Numbered from the stretch's first letter, positions 53,271-62,136 are shown. The stretch: 64,000 nt of DNA from Streptomyces mirabilis (GCF_039503195.1 NZ_JBCJKP010000001.1:10230001-10294000); one strand, 5' to 3'. Program-made: numbers and translations. Notes: a model not told the origin generated them from the sequence alone.

Positions 53271-53354
53271 GATGTCCGGTTCGGCGTCCAGCGGGTCGGC
53301 CACGCGTCGTACGACCTCATGGTCGTCCAGCAGGAACACCCGGATCGGGTTCTG
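53271..53354 (-). pseudogene. Response regulator remnant (N-terminal receiver fragment)
   Basis: The minus strand reads QNPIRVFLLDDHEVVRR and then VADPLDAEPDI, almost identical to residues 10-38 of the intact response regulator at 20417-21118, with one codon lost after the RR pair. Similarity ends at both sides. The fragment continues in frame from a transposase remnant, so it was joined by recombination. Confidence 0.75.
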
Positions 53355-53561
53355 TGGCGGGGTCCACGGCGATGATGGCGATGCCGGTCCGGTCGGCCAG
53401 GCGCCGGGCGGCGAGGTGGTCAGGTACCAGCGGCCCCGGCCCACATCCAGGTGGATGCGGTGGGCGATCACACCGTTGGCCGCGACTCGGTCGGCCCATC
53501 CGCTGCCCCGGTGCCCGAACGTGACACTGCGGGCGAGGCCGTACCGGTCGTGCCCCAGGTG
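53355..53561 (-). pseudogene. Transposase remnant (TnpB-like)
   Basis: The minus-strand frame reads RYGLARSVTFGHRGSGWADR, then HRIHLDVGRGRWYLT, resembling the mid-region of TnpB-like transposases of actinomycetes. A neighbouring frame then gives RRLADRTGIAIIAVDPA, a segment normally much further along such proteins, so an internal deletion has occurred. No ends or inverted repeats are recognisable. With the response regulator fragment it fills much of the 620-base gap 53187-53806; the rest shows nothing. Confidence 0.6.
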
Positions 53562-53806
53562 TGGAGAGGGCCGGTGGCCATGAGTCGACCAACTGCACAT
53601 CGCGGCCACGGCCAGAGCAGTGCCTCCGGCGGCGGGATCGGCCGGCATGGGGTGGACGGGTCGCCGTTCCCGGTGTCGGAGTCGAGATGTCGCGCGGTGC
53701 GGTCGCCTGTCACTCTGGAGGAGTGGCACCGACCCGGTCTGATCCGCGGTGGTGCGGTGCCCTGCTGAACGGGCAGCGGTCCTCCGGGAGCCGAGAGGGT
53801 TGTTCG

Positions 53807-56263
53807 ATGGCTGCTTCAGGCAAGAAACCGGGCGATGACGCGCCGGTGACCTTGCATGCCAGGGTCCTCTTGGACGCCCGCGGGGTGATCACCGAGTGGA
53901 ACGCGGAGGCCGAGAGGCTGCTCGGTCACCGGCCCGAGGAGATGGTGGGTCAACCGCTGTCGTCGCTCCTGATCCGGCCGAAGCCGGACGAGGAGGGAGG
54001 CCTTCCGCAGGCGCCGCTGGTCAACGGGGGCATTCGAGTACGCCTGCGGGACCGGTCCGGCCTACCGGTCGACGCCGAGTGGTGGATGTGCCCGCACATC
54101 GGCCCCGAGGGACCGGTGACCTGGGCGGTGTTCCTCGCCACCGCGCGCGGTGCGGATCCGGGCGACTTCGACCGGGCGGTGCTGGACGCGCTGGTGACCG
54201 AGTCGCCGATCGGACTGCACGTCCTCGACACCGACCTGCGCGTGGTGCGGTTCAACACCGCCTCGCCCGGTATGCGCGACGTGCGTGCCGAGGATGTCAT
54301 CGGCAGACCGGGGCGCGAGGTCGCCCCCACCCTGGTGACTGACACCGTCGAGCACTTGCTGCGGCACGTCCTGAGCACCGGAGAGCCAGTCATCGACTTC
54401 GTCCAGCCGGGCTATCCGCCTGCCGACCCTCACAGGGAGCACCTGTACTCCATGTCGGCCTTCCGGCTGCGCAATCGCGCCGGAGATCCCCTGGGCGTGG
54501 CAAGCCTGGCGATAGACGTCACGGAACGTTTCCGGTACCGGGCGCGCGTCGAGCTCCTCAACGACGCCAGCATGCACATCGGCTCGACCCTGGACATCAC
54601 CCGTACCGCGGAGGAGCTGGCCGAGACCGTGGTGGGCCGCGTGGCCGACGCCGTCAGCGTGGACGTACTCGACTCCGTCTACCAGGGCGAGGCGCCCGAA
54701 CCCGGACCGGTACCCTCCGAGGTCACGTTCCGGCGCACCGCGTTCCACTCGACCGAGACCTCCGGCCTTCAGCCCGCCTACGCCACCGGCGAGAAGGCGT
54801 CCTACGGCTTCCCGACACCGCTCACTCAATGCCTGGCCGATCTGCGGCCTCGCCTGATCCGGAAGGTCAACGACGACGACACATGGCTGGCACACGATCC
54901 GGTCCGAGCGGACCGCATACGAGCCGCGCGGGTGCACTCCATGATGGTCGTGCCACTCGCCGCCCGCGGCGTCGTGCTCGGCGTGGCCAGCTTCTACCGC
55001 TCCGCGACGTCCGAGCCCTTCGACGAAGACGACTTGACCACCGTCGGTGAACTCGCCGCGCACACCGCCCTGGGCCTGGACAACGCCCGCCGCTACACAC
55101 GCGAGCGCACCGCCGCCCTCGTCCTGCAGAACAGCCTGCTGCCGGTCCGGCTGCCCGACCAGAACGCCGTCGACGTCGCATTCAGCTATCTGCCGGGACG
55201 CATCGGCGGCCCGTGGCACGACGTCCCCTGGTATGACGCCATCCCACTGTCCGGCGCACGGATCGCACTGGCGGTCGGGGACGTGGCCGGGCACGGCATG
55301 CGTGCCGTGGCCGCCATGGGCAGGCTGCGCGCTGCGACCCACACCCTGGCGGCTCTGGACCTTGCTCCCGACGAGGTGCTGGCCCACCTGGACGACCTGA
55401 TGGTCCGGCTCGCCGAGGAGAGCCGTGCGGCTGCCGCCAACGACCCACTGGACGGTCAGCCCACCACCGCCTCGTGCGCCTACGCGGTCTACGACCCGGT
55501 GAGTCGTCGACTCGTCGTCGCTCGTGCCGGGCATCCGTCCCCACTTCTCGCCCATCCCGACGGGCACGTGGCGCCGGCCGACGCGCCCGCCGGACCGCCG
55601 CTGGGTGGCAACGGGCTACCTTTCGAGGCCTGGGAGGAAGACCTGTCCGAAGGGACCCTGATCGCCCTCTACACCAAAGGACTCGTGCGCGGGTCACCGG
55701 ACGATGACACGGGCATCGCACGCCTGGGACACATACTGGCCCAGCAGGATGCATCCACGCGGGAGGCCTGCGACGCGGTGATCTACGCGCAGTTGTCCGG
55801 GCGAGCCGCGGAGAACGTTGTCCTCCTGCTCGCCCGGACCTCCGTACTGCGCGACGACCAGGTCGCCTCCTGGACCTTCCCCAGTGATCCCGCGATCGTG
55901 GCCACCGCCCGCACCCTCGCCGACCGCCAGCTCACCAGCTGGGGACTCTCCGACCTCACATGCACAACAGAGTTGATCGTCAGCGAGCTGGTCACCAACG
56001 CCATCCGGTACGCCCCAGGCACCGTCCAACTACGACTCATTCGGGACCGCACACTGATCTGCGAGGTCACCGACGCCAGTAGCGCCGCCCCCCACCTGCG
56101 CCACCCGCGGACTACCGACGAGGGTGGACGCGGACTCCTGCTCATCGCTCAGCTCACCCAACGCTGGGGCACCCGCCACACCGGCCGCGGCAAAACCATC
56201 TGGACCGAACAGTCGCTGCCCGCGCACCCGGGCGATGCCGCACCTGTCACCCCGGACATCTGA
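53807..56263 (+). CDS. PAS-PAS-GAF-SpoIIE(PP2C)-HATPase signalling protein, probable pseudophosphatase
   Basis: This 818-residue sensor has PAS1 (about 20-110, GVITEWNAEAERLLGH), PAS2 (125-240, VLDTDLRVVRFNTAS), GAF (250-425), SpoIIE-like PP2C (430-670) and a C-terminal anti-sigma-type HATPase (690-810, VSELVTNAIRYAPG and GGRGLLLIAQLTQRWG). Such proteins normally dephosphorylate anti-anti-sigma factors. Here the metal-binding residues are changed: the usual GGDW-D reads GGPWHD, TDGL reads YTKGLV, and the late DD before ALLL reads AENVVLLL. Only the Asp of VGDVAGHG remains. Phosphatase activity is therefore doubtful, while the ATPase domain looks complete. ATG 53807 follows GAGAGGG. Confidence 0.88.
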   Translation: MAASGKKPGDDAPVTLHARVLLDARGVITEWNAEAERLLGHRPEEMVGQPLSSLLIRPKPDEEGGLPQAPLVNGGIRVRLRDRSGLPVDAEWWMCPHIGPEGPVTWAVFLATARGADPGDFDRAVLDALVTESPIGLHVLDTDLRVVRFNTASPGMRDVRAEDVIGRPGREVAPTLVTDTVEHLLRHVLSTGEPVIDFVQPGYPPADPHREHLYSMSAFRLRNRAGDPLGVASLAIDVTERFRYRARVELLNDASMHIGSTLDITRTAEELAETVVGRVADAVSVDVLDSVYQGEAPEPGPVPSEVTFRRTAFHSTETSGLQPAYATGEKASYGFPTPLTQCLADLRPRLIRKVNDDDTWLAHDPVRADRIRAARVHSMMVVPLAARGVVLGVASFYRSATSEPFDEDDLTTVGELAAHTALGLDNARRYTRERTAALVLQNSLLPVRLPDQNAVDVAFSYLPGRIGGPWHDVPWYDAIPLSGARIALAVGDVAGHGMRAVAAMGRLRAATHTLAALDLAPDEVLAHLDDLMVRLAEESRAAAANDPLDGQPTTASCAYAVYDPVSRRLVVARAGHPSPLLAHPDGHVAPADAPAGPPLGGNGLPFEAWEEDLSEGTLIALYTKGLVRGSPDDDTGIARLGHILAQQDASTREACDAVIYAQLSGRAAENVVLLLARTSVLRDDQVASWTFPSDPAIVATARTLADRQLTSWGLSDLTCTTELIVSELVTNAIRYAPGTVQLRLIRDRTLICEVTDASSAAPHLRHPRTTDEGGRGLLLIAQLTQRWGTRHTGRGKTIWTEQSLPAHPGDAAPVTPDI

Positions 56264-56292
56264 TCATCCGCCGACCAGAATGAGTCACCCTG

Positions 56293-56985
56293 TCAAGGTG
56301 CCCTCGAACTTCTGACCGACTGCCCCGGGGTCTCACGCGGACCCTTGCCGTGGGTGAGGTCGAACTCCACGTCCACCACGCCCTCGACGGCCCGTACCAG
56401 ACGCGCGGCCACGGGTACCAGGGACGTGTCGCGGACCCTCCCTGTCAGCGTGGCCACTCCGTCGTGCACGTCCACGTGGATGCTGGAGGCCGGTGGCGGG
56501 AAGAGGTACGCCACGATTTCGCGGCGGACCTCCTCGGCGATGTCCTCGTCCTTGCGCAGGAAGACCTTGAGCAGGTCGGCACGGCTGATCACGCCCTGCA
56601 GCAGACCGGCCTCGTCGACTACGGGCAGCCGCTTGACCTTCTCGTGAGCCATGATTCGCGCGGCTTCGGCCAGAGTGGCGTTCGCCTGGACGGTGATTGC
56701 AGGCGAGGACATCAGTTCCCCGGCGGTCAGCGCGCCGGCCTTCGCCACCTCGGCGGGGCGCAGCAGTGCGTAGCCTTTCTCGGGGCTGTCCCGCAGTTCC
56801 TCCGTGGGCAGCAGGTCTGCCTCGGACACCACACCGATGACCCGGCCCTCGCCCTCGAGTACAGGCAGGGCGCTGACCTGCCGGTCCTGCATCATCCCCA
56901 TCATGTCCTTGAACGAGGCCCACCGGCCGACGGTGGCGACCGTGTGGGTCATGACATCGCTGACGATGTGTCGGGTGCCGTACAT
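56293..56985 (-). CDS. CBS-pair and BON domain protein
   Basis: This 230-residue close paralogue of 21253-21915 starts MYGTRHIVSDVMTHTVATVG. CBS1 ends GVVSEADLLPTEEL, CBS2 is AGELMSSPAITVQANATLAE ... GVISRADLLKVFLR, and the BON domain is IHVDVHDGVATLTGRVRD. It converges on the PAS/GAF protein gene with a 29-base gap. A tandem operator lies 73-106 bases upstream of its start. Confidence 0.9.
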   Translation of the reverse strand: MYGTRHIVSDVMTHTVATVGRWASFKDMMGMMQDRQVSALPVLEGEGRVIGVVSEADLLPTEELRDSPEKGYALLRPAEVAKAGALTAGELMSSPAITVQANATLAEAARIMAHEKVKRLPVVDEAGLLQGVISRADLLKVFLRKDEDIAEEVRREIVAYLFPPPASSIHVDVHDGVATLTGRVRDTSLVPVAARLVRAVEGVVDVEFDLTHGKGPRETPGQSVRSSRAP

Positions 56986-57057
56986 GATGACGTCCTATGC
57001 TCGCCGGTGAGCCGTCCTGCCACTACCAGCGTGTGCCAGTCCGCAGGGGCCGGGCAG

Positions 57058-57091
57058 GGGCCTCTCGGCCCCCGACCGGGCCATTCGGCCT
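57058..57091. promoter_or_regulatory. Tandem DevR/OsdR-like operator upstream of CBS-BON gene
   Basis: GGGCCTCTCGGCCC (57058-57071, full match) and GGGCCATTCGGCCT (57078-57091, 13/14) start exactly 20 bases apart. They lie 73-106 bases upstream of the CBS-BON start at 56985 (minus strand). Confidence 0.7.
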
Positions 57092-57136
57092 CCCGCCGGC
57101 CTGGCACGGGAGGTCACCGGTCGCGGACCAGGCCTC

Positions 57137-57782
57137 CTACGCGGCGACCGCGGTCGGCAGGGTCGGGACGACGCGGTCCGTACCCACGGAGTCGAGGAGA
57201 ACGTACGCCTGCAGGTCGTCGACGGCGTCCGGGATGTGCACCTCGACGGTGGCCTCGGTGTTCAGGACGAGCCGGCGGACCGGCTCGGTCTGTAGGTCGA
57301 ACACGGCCATGAGGAACACCTCCGTGGTGGCCGACAGGGCCACGGTGGCCGGGCGCGCGAGAAGGCCCAGACGGACGGCTCGGGCCACCAGGCACACCAG
57401 CCTCACGGTGAAGCGGGGGGCAGCGAGTCGCAGTGCTCGGGATCGCCGCCGGGTGAGCGGGCCGACCACCGTGGCCGTTACCCGTAGTGGACTCCGTACC
57501 GAAGGACAGCAGACGTGACGTGCCGAACAGCCCATACAGAGCAAGCGCCGGAAGGATCGCCAGAAGCCCGACGACGGGTGGCAGACCGGCCACGCCCGCG
57601 CAGGCCATGACCTGGGGTACGAGGTAAGGGGCCACCATCACGCCCGAGATCAGGCCGCCCCTGAACCAGTCCGGACGAACAGGTCGCCGAGCCGGGGTTT
57701 CGGGGACGCACTCCTCGGCATCCGTCCGCCCGAGCCCTCGGCCATGCGTCGTGCTCCGCCGTTCGCTCTCAGGAGCTGGCAC
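57137..57782 (-). pseudogene. SulP-family sulfate permease remnant
   Basis: From GTG 57782 the frame reads a SulP N-terminus with membrane helices: RPDWFRGGLISGVMVAPYLV and LLAILPALALYGLFGTSRLL, ending near SFGTESTT. A different frame then carries fragments of later parts: VRLGLLARP, and the C-terminal STAS-domain pieces PVRRLVLNTEATVEVHI and VGTDRVVPTLPTAVAA, where the frame stops at 57137. About two thirds of the protein is missing, through at least two deletions with frame changes. SulP-type transporters occur in other DevR-type clusters. Confidence 0.75.
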
Positions 57783-57827
57783 GCCCAGTGAGTGCAGGGC
57801 TCCGCCGCCCCGCGGTTCCGGGCCAGT

Positions 57828-57861
57828 AGGTCGGTTGGTCCCGTTCAGGGACGTCTGGCCC
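57828..57861. promoter_or_regulatory. Tandem DevR/OsdR-like operator upstream of USP
   Basis: GGGACGTCTGGCCC (57848-57861) is a full match. AGGTCGGTTGGTCC (57828-57841, 12/14) starts exactly 20 bases before it. They end 61 bases before the USP start at 57923, as with the operators at 2993 and 26485. Confidence 0.65.
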
Positions 57862-57922
57862 CTGACCTGGCCACGACCGCGTCACCACGCTGGAATCGAA
57901 TGCTTACCCGGAGGTGGAGACC

Positions 57923-58822
57923 ATGTCCCGAACCGTCACCGTAGGTCTCGACGGATCGACCGAGAGCCGGGCCGCCGCCGAGTGGGCGGCGCGCGAAGCG
58001 CTGCTGCGCGGTCTGCCGCTGAAGATCGTGCACGTCCGTGAGCCACTGCCCAAGCACGTGGACCCGCTGCCGGACGACGAGACCCACCAGCGCTGGACCG
58101 AGCGGCTACCGGTCGACGCCGCAGAAGGCATCCGTCTCCGGCACCCCGGCATCGAGGTGATCACCGAGCAGCTCACGGGAACCGTGGCCGACATCCTGTG
58201 CGAGGCGGCGGGCTTCGCCGACCTGCTGGCGCTGGGCTCGCGGGGGCTCGGCGGGATCGGTGGGTTCATGGTCGGATCGGTGAGCCTGGCCGTCGTGGCC
58301 CGCGCGGAACGACCAGTGGTGCTGGTGCGGGCGGGCGAACAGGCCGCCGACGAGCACGCGATGGATCGGGCGGGCGTGCCGTCCACTGCGACGCCCTTCA
58401 GGCCCGTGGTGCTCGGCCTCGACATCGATCACCCGGACGACATCCTGCTGGAGTTCGCCTTCGACGCCGCCACGCGCCGGGAGGCGCCACTGCGGGCGGT
58501 GTACGGCTGGCCCGAGCCACCCACCTCCTTCTACCGCTTCCCCGGCGACGCCGAACTCTACGACTCGCTCGAGCGCAAGCATGCCGCCGCCCTGACCGAG
58601 GTGCTGCTTCCTTGGCGGCAGAAGTTCCCGGGCGTCGAGGTGATCGAGGCGAGCCGGTGCGGCAGTGCCGCGCAGGTGCTCGTCAACGCCGCCCGCGACG
58701 CCTCCCTGGCCGTCGTCGGCCGTCGTATCCGCACCGGTTCCCTCGGTGCTCACATCGGCCATGTCACCCATGCCGCCCTGCACCACATCACTACTCCCGT
58801 CGCGGTCGTAGCGCACGGCTGA
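57923..58822 (+). CDS. Universal stress protein, two USP domains
   Basis: This 299-residue subtype A tandem USP has MSRTVTVGLDGSTESRAAAE with loop GSRGLGGIGGFMVGSVS. Domain 2 (VVLGLDIDHPDDILLEFAFD) ends HHITTPVAVVAHG. ATG 57923 follows GGAGG; an in-frame ATG at 57914 lies too close to that site. It is followed after 70 bases by a subtype B USP on the same strand. Confidence 0.92.
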   Translation: MSRTVTVGLDGSTESRAAAEWAAREALLRGLPLKIVHVREPLPKHVDPLPDDETHQRWTERLPVDAAEGIRLRHPGIEVITEQLTGTVADILCEAAGFADLLALGSRGLGGIGGFMVGSVSLAVVARAERPVVLVRAGEQAADEHAMDRAGVPSTATPFRPVVLGLDIDHPDDILLEFAFDAATRREAPLRAVYGWPEPPTSFYRFPGDAELYDSLERKHAAALTEVLLPWRQKFPGVEVIEASRCGSAAQVLVNAARDASLAVVGRRIRTGSLGAHIGHVTHAALHHITTPVAVVAHG

Positions 58823-58892
58823 CGCGGCACTCCGAACCGGAGAACCCAAGCGCAGTCGCCGGGCTCTACCCAACCGTGGGACGGTGAGCAGC

Positions 58893-59765
58893 ATGGACCT
58901 TCCGATCATCGTAGGCATCGATGGTTCCGAGCCGAGTCTGAGGGCGGTGGACTGGGCGGCCGACGAGGCCGCCCTGCGCGGAGCCGGACTCCGGTTGGTG
59001 TACGCGTCGTTGTGGGAGCGCTACGAAGGCGCCTGCCTCGCGCATGACCTGGGCAAGCCGTCGGAGGAGGTGATGGCGCAGGACATCGTCGACACCGCCG
59101 AGCGCCGGGCCCGGCGCCGACAGCCGGGCGTGAAGGTCACCACAGATCTGCTCCCCGAGGAGCCGGAGTACGCGCTCGTGAGGGAGAGCCGGACGGCCCT
59201 CGCCGTGGTGGTGGGGTGCCGTGGTCGCAGCGGCTTGACCGAGACGCTCCTGGGCTCCGTCAGCGTCATGGTGGCGGGGCACGCGCACTGTCCGGTCATC
59301 GTGTTGCGCGGCAGCCACGACAACCAGGCACGCTCGGGAGTGCGCGGCCGCATCCTCCTGGGAGTCGGTGAGAAGCCGGCGGGTACAGCCGCTGTGCGGT
59401 TCGCCACCGAAGAGGCCCTGTTGCGCGGCGTCCCGCTGGAGGCCGTACGGGCCTGGCGTCGGCCCGTGCACGAGACCACCGGCCACCCGCTGATCGTCGG
59501 CGAACCGGCCCACCTGTCCGAGCAGCAGGCCGTGGAAGCGCTGGAAGAGGCGCTGCGCGACGTACCGGAGGGCTTGGAGGTACAACGGCGCACGGTCGAG
59601 GCCCACGCCCGCGACGCCCTCCTGGCCGCTTCTCGCGAGGCCGATCTGCTGGTGGTCGGCGCACGGCGCCGCCACGGCCACTTCGGCCTCCAGCTCGGCC
59701 GCGTCACCCACGGAGTACTGCACCACGCCGCGTGCCCGGTGGCCGTCGTACCGGAACCTGCCTGA
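58893..59765 (+). CDS. Universal stress protein, two USP domains
   Basis: This 290-residue subtype B tandem USP has MDLPIIVGIDGSEPSLRAVD with loop GCRGRSGLTETLLGSVS, where the first Ser of the usual GSRGR is Cys. Domain 2 (RILLGVGEKPAG) ends HHAACPVAVVPEPA. It is closest to the USP at 5069-5959. The start is either ATG 58893 (chosen for spacing from a G-rich site) or GTG 58884. Confidence 0.9.
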   Translation: MDLPIIVGIDGSEPSLRAVDWAADEAALRGAGLRLVYASLWERYEGACLAHDLGKPSEEVMAQDIVDTAERRARRRQPGVKVTTDLLPEEPEYALVRESRTALAVVVGCRGRSGLTETLLGSVSVMVAGHAHCPVIVLRGSHDNQARSGVRGRILLGVGEKPAGTAAVRFATEEALLRGVPLEAVRAWRRPVHETTGHPLIVGEPAHLSEQQAVEALEEALRDVPEGLEVQRRTVEAHARDALLAASREADLLVVGARRRHGHFGLQLGRVTHGVLHHAACPVAVVPEPA

Positions 59766-60004
59766 CCTCGACCAGGACACTCACCATCCCGTCCCGGTCC
59801 GCGCCCACGCGGTAGATCTGTCCGAGGACGAGAACACGGGCCGGAAGGCAGATGAACGCCACGGTGAAATGAAGCCCGGATTCTTTGCGCGCAATATGCG
59901 CCGGAAACCCGGGCTGCCGCCGAGCAGTCGAAGTCTCCCCTGCTGGGTGAGGGTCCGGTTTCGTGCCCGGCACAGCCAAAGAGTCCTCCATAGCGCCCAC
60001 AAGC

Positions 60005-60213
60005 GGCGCCCACCATGATCTCTGCGCGCGGTGACCCCCGTGTTCTCGGCCACCGCTTCGGCGGCCACCTCACCTGCATCGCGACCAGGTCGGCATCACG
60101 AGCCCGAGCCGTACGCCGCGCAGGCCGAGCACGGGGTTCTCCTCGCGTATCCGGTTCACCGCGTCGAGCCGGATGGTGACCGGCAGCCCGTCCATCGCCT
60201 CAAGGACGCCGGA
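60005..60213 (-). pseudogene. Pyruvate phosphate dikinase remnant
   Basis: The minus strand reads GVLEAMDGLPVTIRL, then directly IREENPVLGLRGVRLGLVMP, corresponding to two nearby blocks of the PEP-binding domain of the intact PPDK (23537-26167) with the stretch between them deleted. After a frame change it continues LVAMQV and later PRAEIMVG, again matching PPDK. The rest of the gene is absent. The 652-base gap 59766-60417 holds this fragment and the operator at 60231-60264; nothing else is recognisable. Confidence 0.75.
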
Positions 60214-60230
60214 ACAGGGCCGTCGGGGAG

Positions 60231-60264
60231 GTGCCGTCGGGCCTGCGAGCGGGCCGAGCGGCCC
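60231..60264. promoter_or_regulatory. Tandem DevR/OsdR-like operator upstream of second sensor kinase
   Basis: GGGCCGAGCGGCCC (60251-60264) is a full match. GTGCCGTCGGGCCT (60231-60244, 12/14) starts exactly 20 bases before it. The pair ends about 150 bases upstream of the kinase start at 60418. It could equally be a leftover promoter of the decayed PPDK, which lies on the other strand. Confidence 0.6.
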
Positions 60265-60417
60265 CAGGTCAGCCTGAGCCATGTGATGTGCGCGGCGCCT
60301 TCGAGGGAGGGCTGACCAACTTCTCGGAATACCGCCTTCCACCGGGGACCGATACCGTGGAAACGAAGCGATCCGATGGTTCCGGGTCGGCTTGCCGAGG
60401 GGACCAGGAGGAACGGT

Positions 60418-62136
60418 GTGGCATGCCCCGAGCAGCCCCGCGTAAGACTGCCGCAGCTTAAGCTCGCCGAGCTGCTGGAGGAACTGCAGGCCCGGATCGA
60501 CGCGGCCCGCGGCACCCGCGACCGCGTGCACACCCTGCTCGTGGCGGTGCTCTCCGTCGGCCGGGAGCTGGAACTGGAGCACGCGCTGCACTCCATCGTG
60601 GAGGCGGCCGCACTGCTCGTGAACGCCGAATACGCAGCTCTGGGCGTCATCAGCCCCGACGGCACAACCTTGTCGGCCTTCCACACCGTCGGTGTGACCG
60701 AGCAGCAGATCGCCGAAGTCGGGCCCTTCCCGCAGGGCCACGGCATCCTAGGCGAACTGATCCGCCACCCGGAGCCGCTCCGTTTGGAGAAGATCTCCCA
60801 GCACCCGGCCTCGTACGGCTTCCCGCCCGACCACCCGCCGATGAACAGCTTCCTCGGAGTCCCGATCCGAGTCCGCGGCCAGGCCTTCGGCAACTTGTAC
60901 CTGACTGAGAAACGCGGCGGGCTGCAGTTCGACGAGGAGGACGAGTCGCTGCTCTCCACACTTGCCGTGGCGGCCGGCGTGGCCATCGACAACGCCCGCC
61001 TCTACGAAGAATCCCGGCTGCGCGAGCGCTGGCTGCGGGCCAACGCGGAGATCACCCACCTGCTGATGTCCGGCAGCGGGCGGGTCGAGGCTCTCGGCCT
61101 GATCGCGGAACGTGCCCGGACGATCTCGGGCTCTGCACTGGCGGCGGTCGCGATGCCGATGGAGGACACCAAGTCGCTCACCGTGGAGATCGCCGTGGGT
61201 GTCGACGCGGAGGAACACCGCGGGCTGGTGCTGCCCATGCACGAATCCCTGATGGGACTGGCCTACTCCGCACATGCTCCGATCGCCAGCGACGACGTCA
61301 CCCGGGATCCGCGGATCTGCCCGGAGCCTCCACGCTTCGGCGGACTCGGCCCTGCCGTTGCCGTCCCCATCGGTACCGGGGAAGGCGGTGTTCGGGGCGT
61401 GGTCCTGCTGGCGCGGGAGACGGGTCGGCCGACGTACTCGGAGAGGGAGACCGAGATGCTGCAGGGCTTTGCCGCGCAGGCCGCGATCGCGATGGAACTG
61501 GCCGAGCGCCGACAGGACGCCGAGCAGATCGCGGTACTCGAGGACCGCGACCGGATCGCCCGGGACCTGCACGACCTTGCCATCCAGCGATTGTTCGCAA
61601 CCGGGATGACGCTGCAGAGCGCGGGCCGATTCATCGAGCACCCCGAGGCGGCCGGACGGGTGCTGCGAGCCGTCGACGACCTGGACGAGACAATCAAGAT
61701 CATCAGATCGACGATCTTCGGCTTGCGGGCGCGTGAGGGCACGGCCCGCAGCGGGCTGCGGGCCCGCGTCGTCCGCGCGGTGGGCGAGGCGAGCCCGATA
61801 CTGGGTTTCACTCCCAGCGTGCGCATGGAAGGCCTCGTCGACACCGATGTGCCACGTGAGACCGCCGACCAGGTGATGGCCGTACTCTCCGAGGCCCTCA
61901 CCAACATCGCACGGCACGCCCACGCAGGCCGGGCCCAAGTGGTCCTGACGACTGACGGCCACGAGGCGTCTTTGACAGTCTCGGACGACGGTGTGGGAAT
62001 CACGCCCGGCGGACACCGCAGTGGACTGCGCAACATGGCCGAGCGAGCGGAGCAGCTGGGTGGCCGGTTCGAGGTGAGCAGCCCCGACAGGGGCGGCACG
62101 TTGCTGGCCTGGTGGGTTCCGCTGCCCGTCGCGTAG
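60418..62136 (+). CDS. GAF-GAF sensor histidine kinase, DevS/DosT/OsdK-like (second copy)
   Basis: This 572-residue kinase is collinear with the one at 18560: GAF-A (about 45-190, SYGFPPDHPPMNSFLGVPIR), GAF-B (220-365), HisKA_3 with RDRIARDLHDLAIQR (His385) and HATPase (EALTNIARHAH, DDGVGITPGG, GLRNMAERA). The HHPPMH of the first kinase is DHPPMN here, so the histidine content near the presumed heme pocket differs. That could give the two sensors different ligands, like DevS and DosT. GTG 60418 follows AGGAGG. No response regulator lies nearby, so it probably signals to the regulator at 20417. Confidence 0.88.
   Translation: MACPEQPRVRLPQLKLAELLEELQARIDAARGTRDRVHTLLVAVLSVGRELELEHALHSIVEAAALLVNAEYAALGVISPDGTTLSAFHTVGVTEQQIAEVGPFPQGHGILGELIRHPEPLRLEKISQHPASYGFPPDHPPMNSFLGVPIRVRGQAFGNLYLTEKRGGLQFDEEDESLLSTLAVAAGVAIDNARLYEESRLRERWLRANAEITHLLMSGSGRVEALGLIAERARTISGSALAAVAMPMEDTKSLTVEIAVGVDAEEHRGLVLPMHESLMGLAYSAHAPIASDDVTRDPRICPEPPRFGGLGPAVAVPIGTGEGGVRGVVLLARETGRPTYSERETEMLQGFAAQAAIAMELAERRQDAEQIAVLEDRDRIARDLHDLAIQRLFATGMTLQSAGRFIEHPEAAGRVLRAVDDLDETIKIIRSTIFGLRAREGTARSGLRARVVRAVGEASPILGFTPSVRMEGLVDTDVPRETADQVMAVLSEALTNIARHAHAGRAQVVLTTDGHEASLTVSDDGVGITPGGHRSGLRNMAERAEQLGGRFEVSSPDRGGTLLAWWVPLPVA

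Noticed and set aside
56030..56227. Small antisense frame at the end of the PAS/GAF protein gene
   Set aside because: Shadow of the HATPase domain coding sequence, with no start signal.
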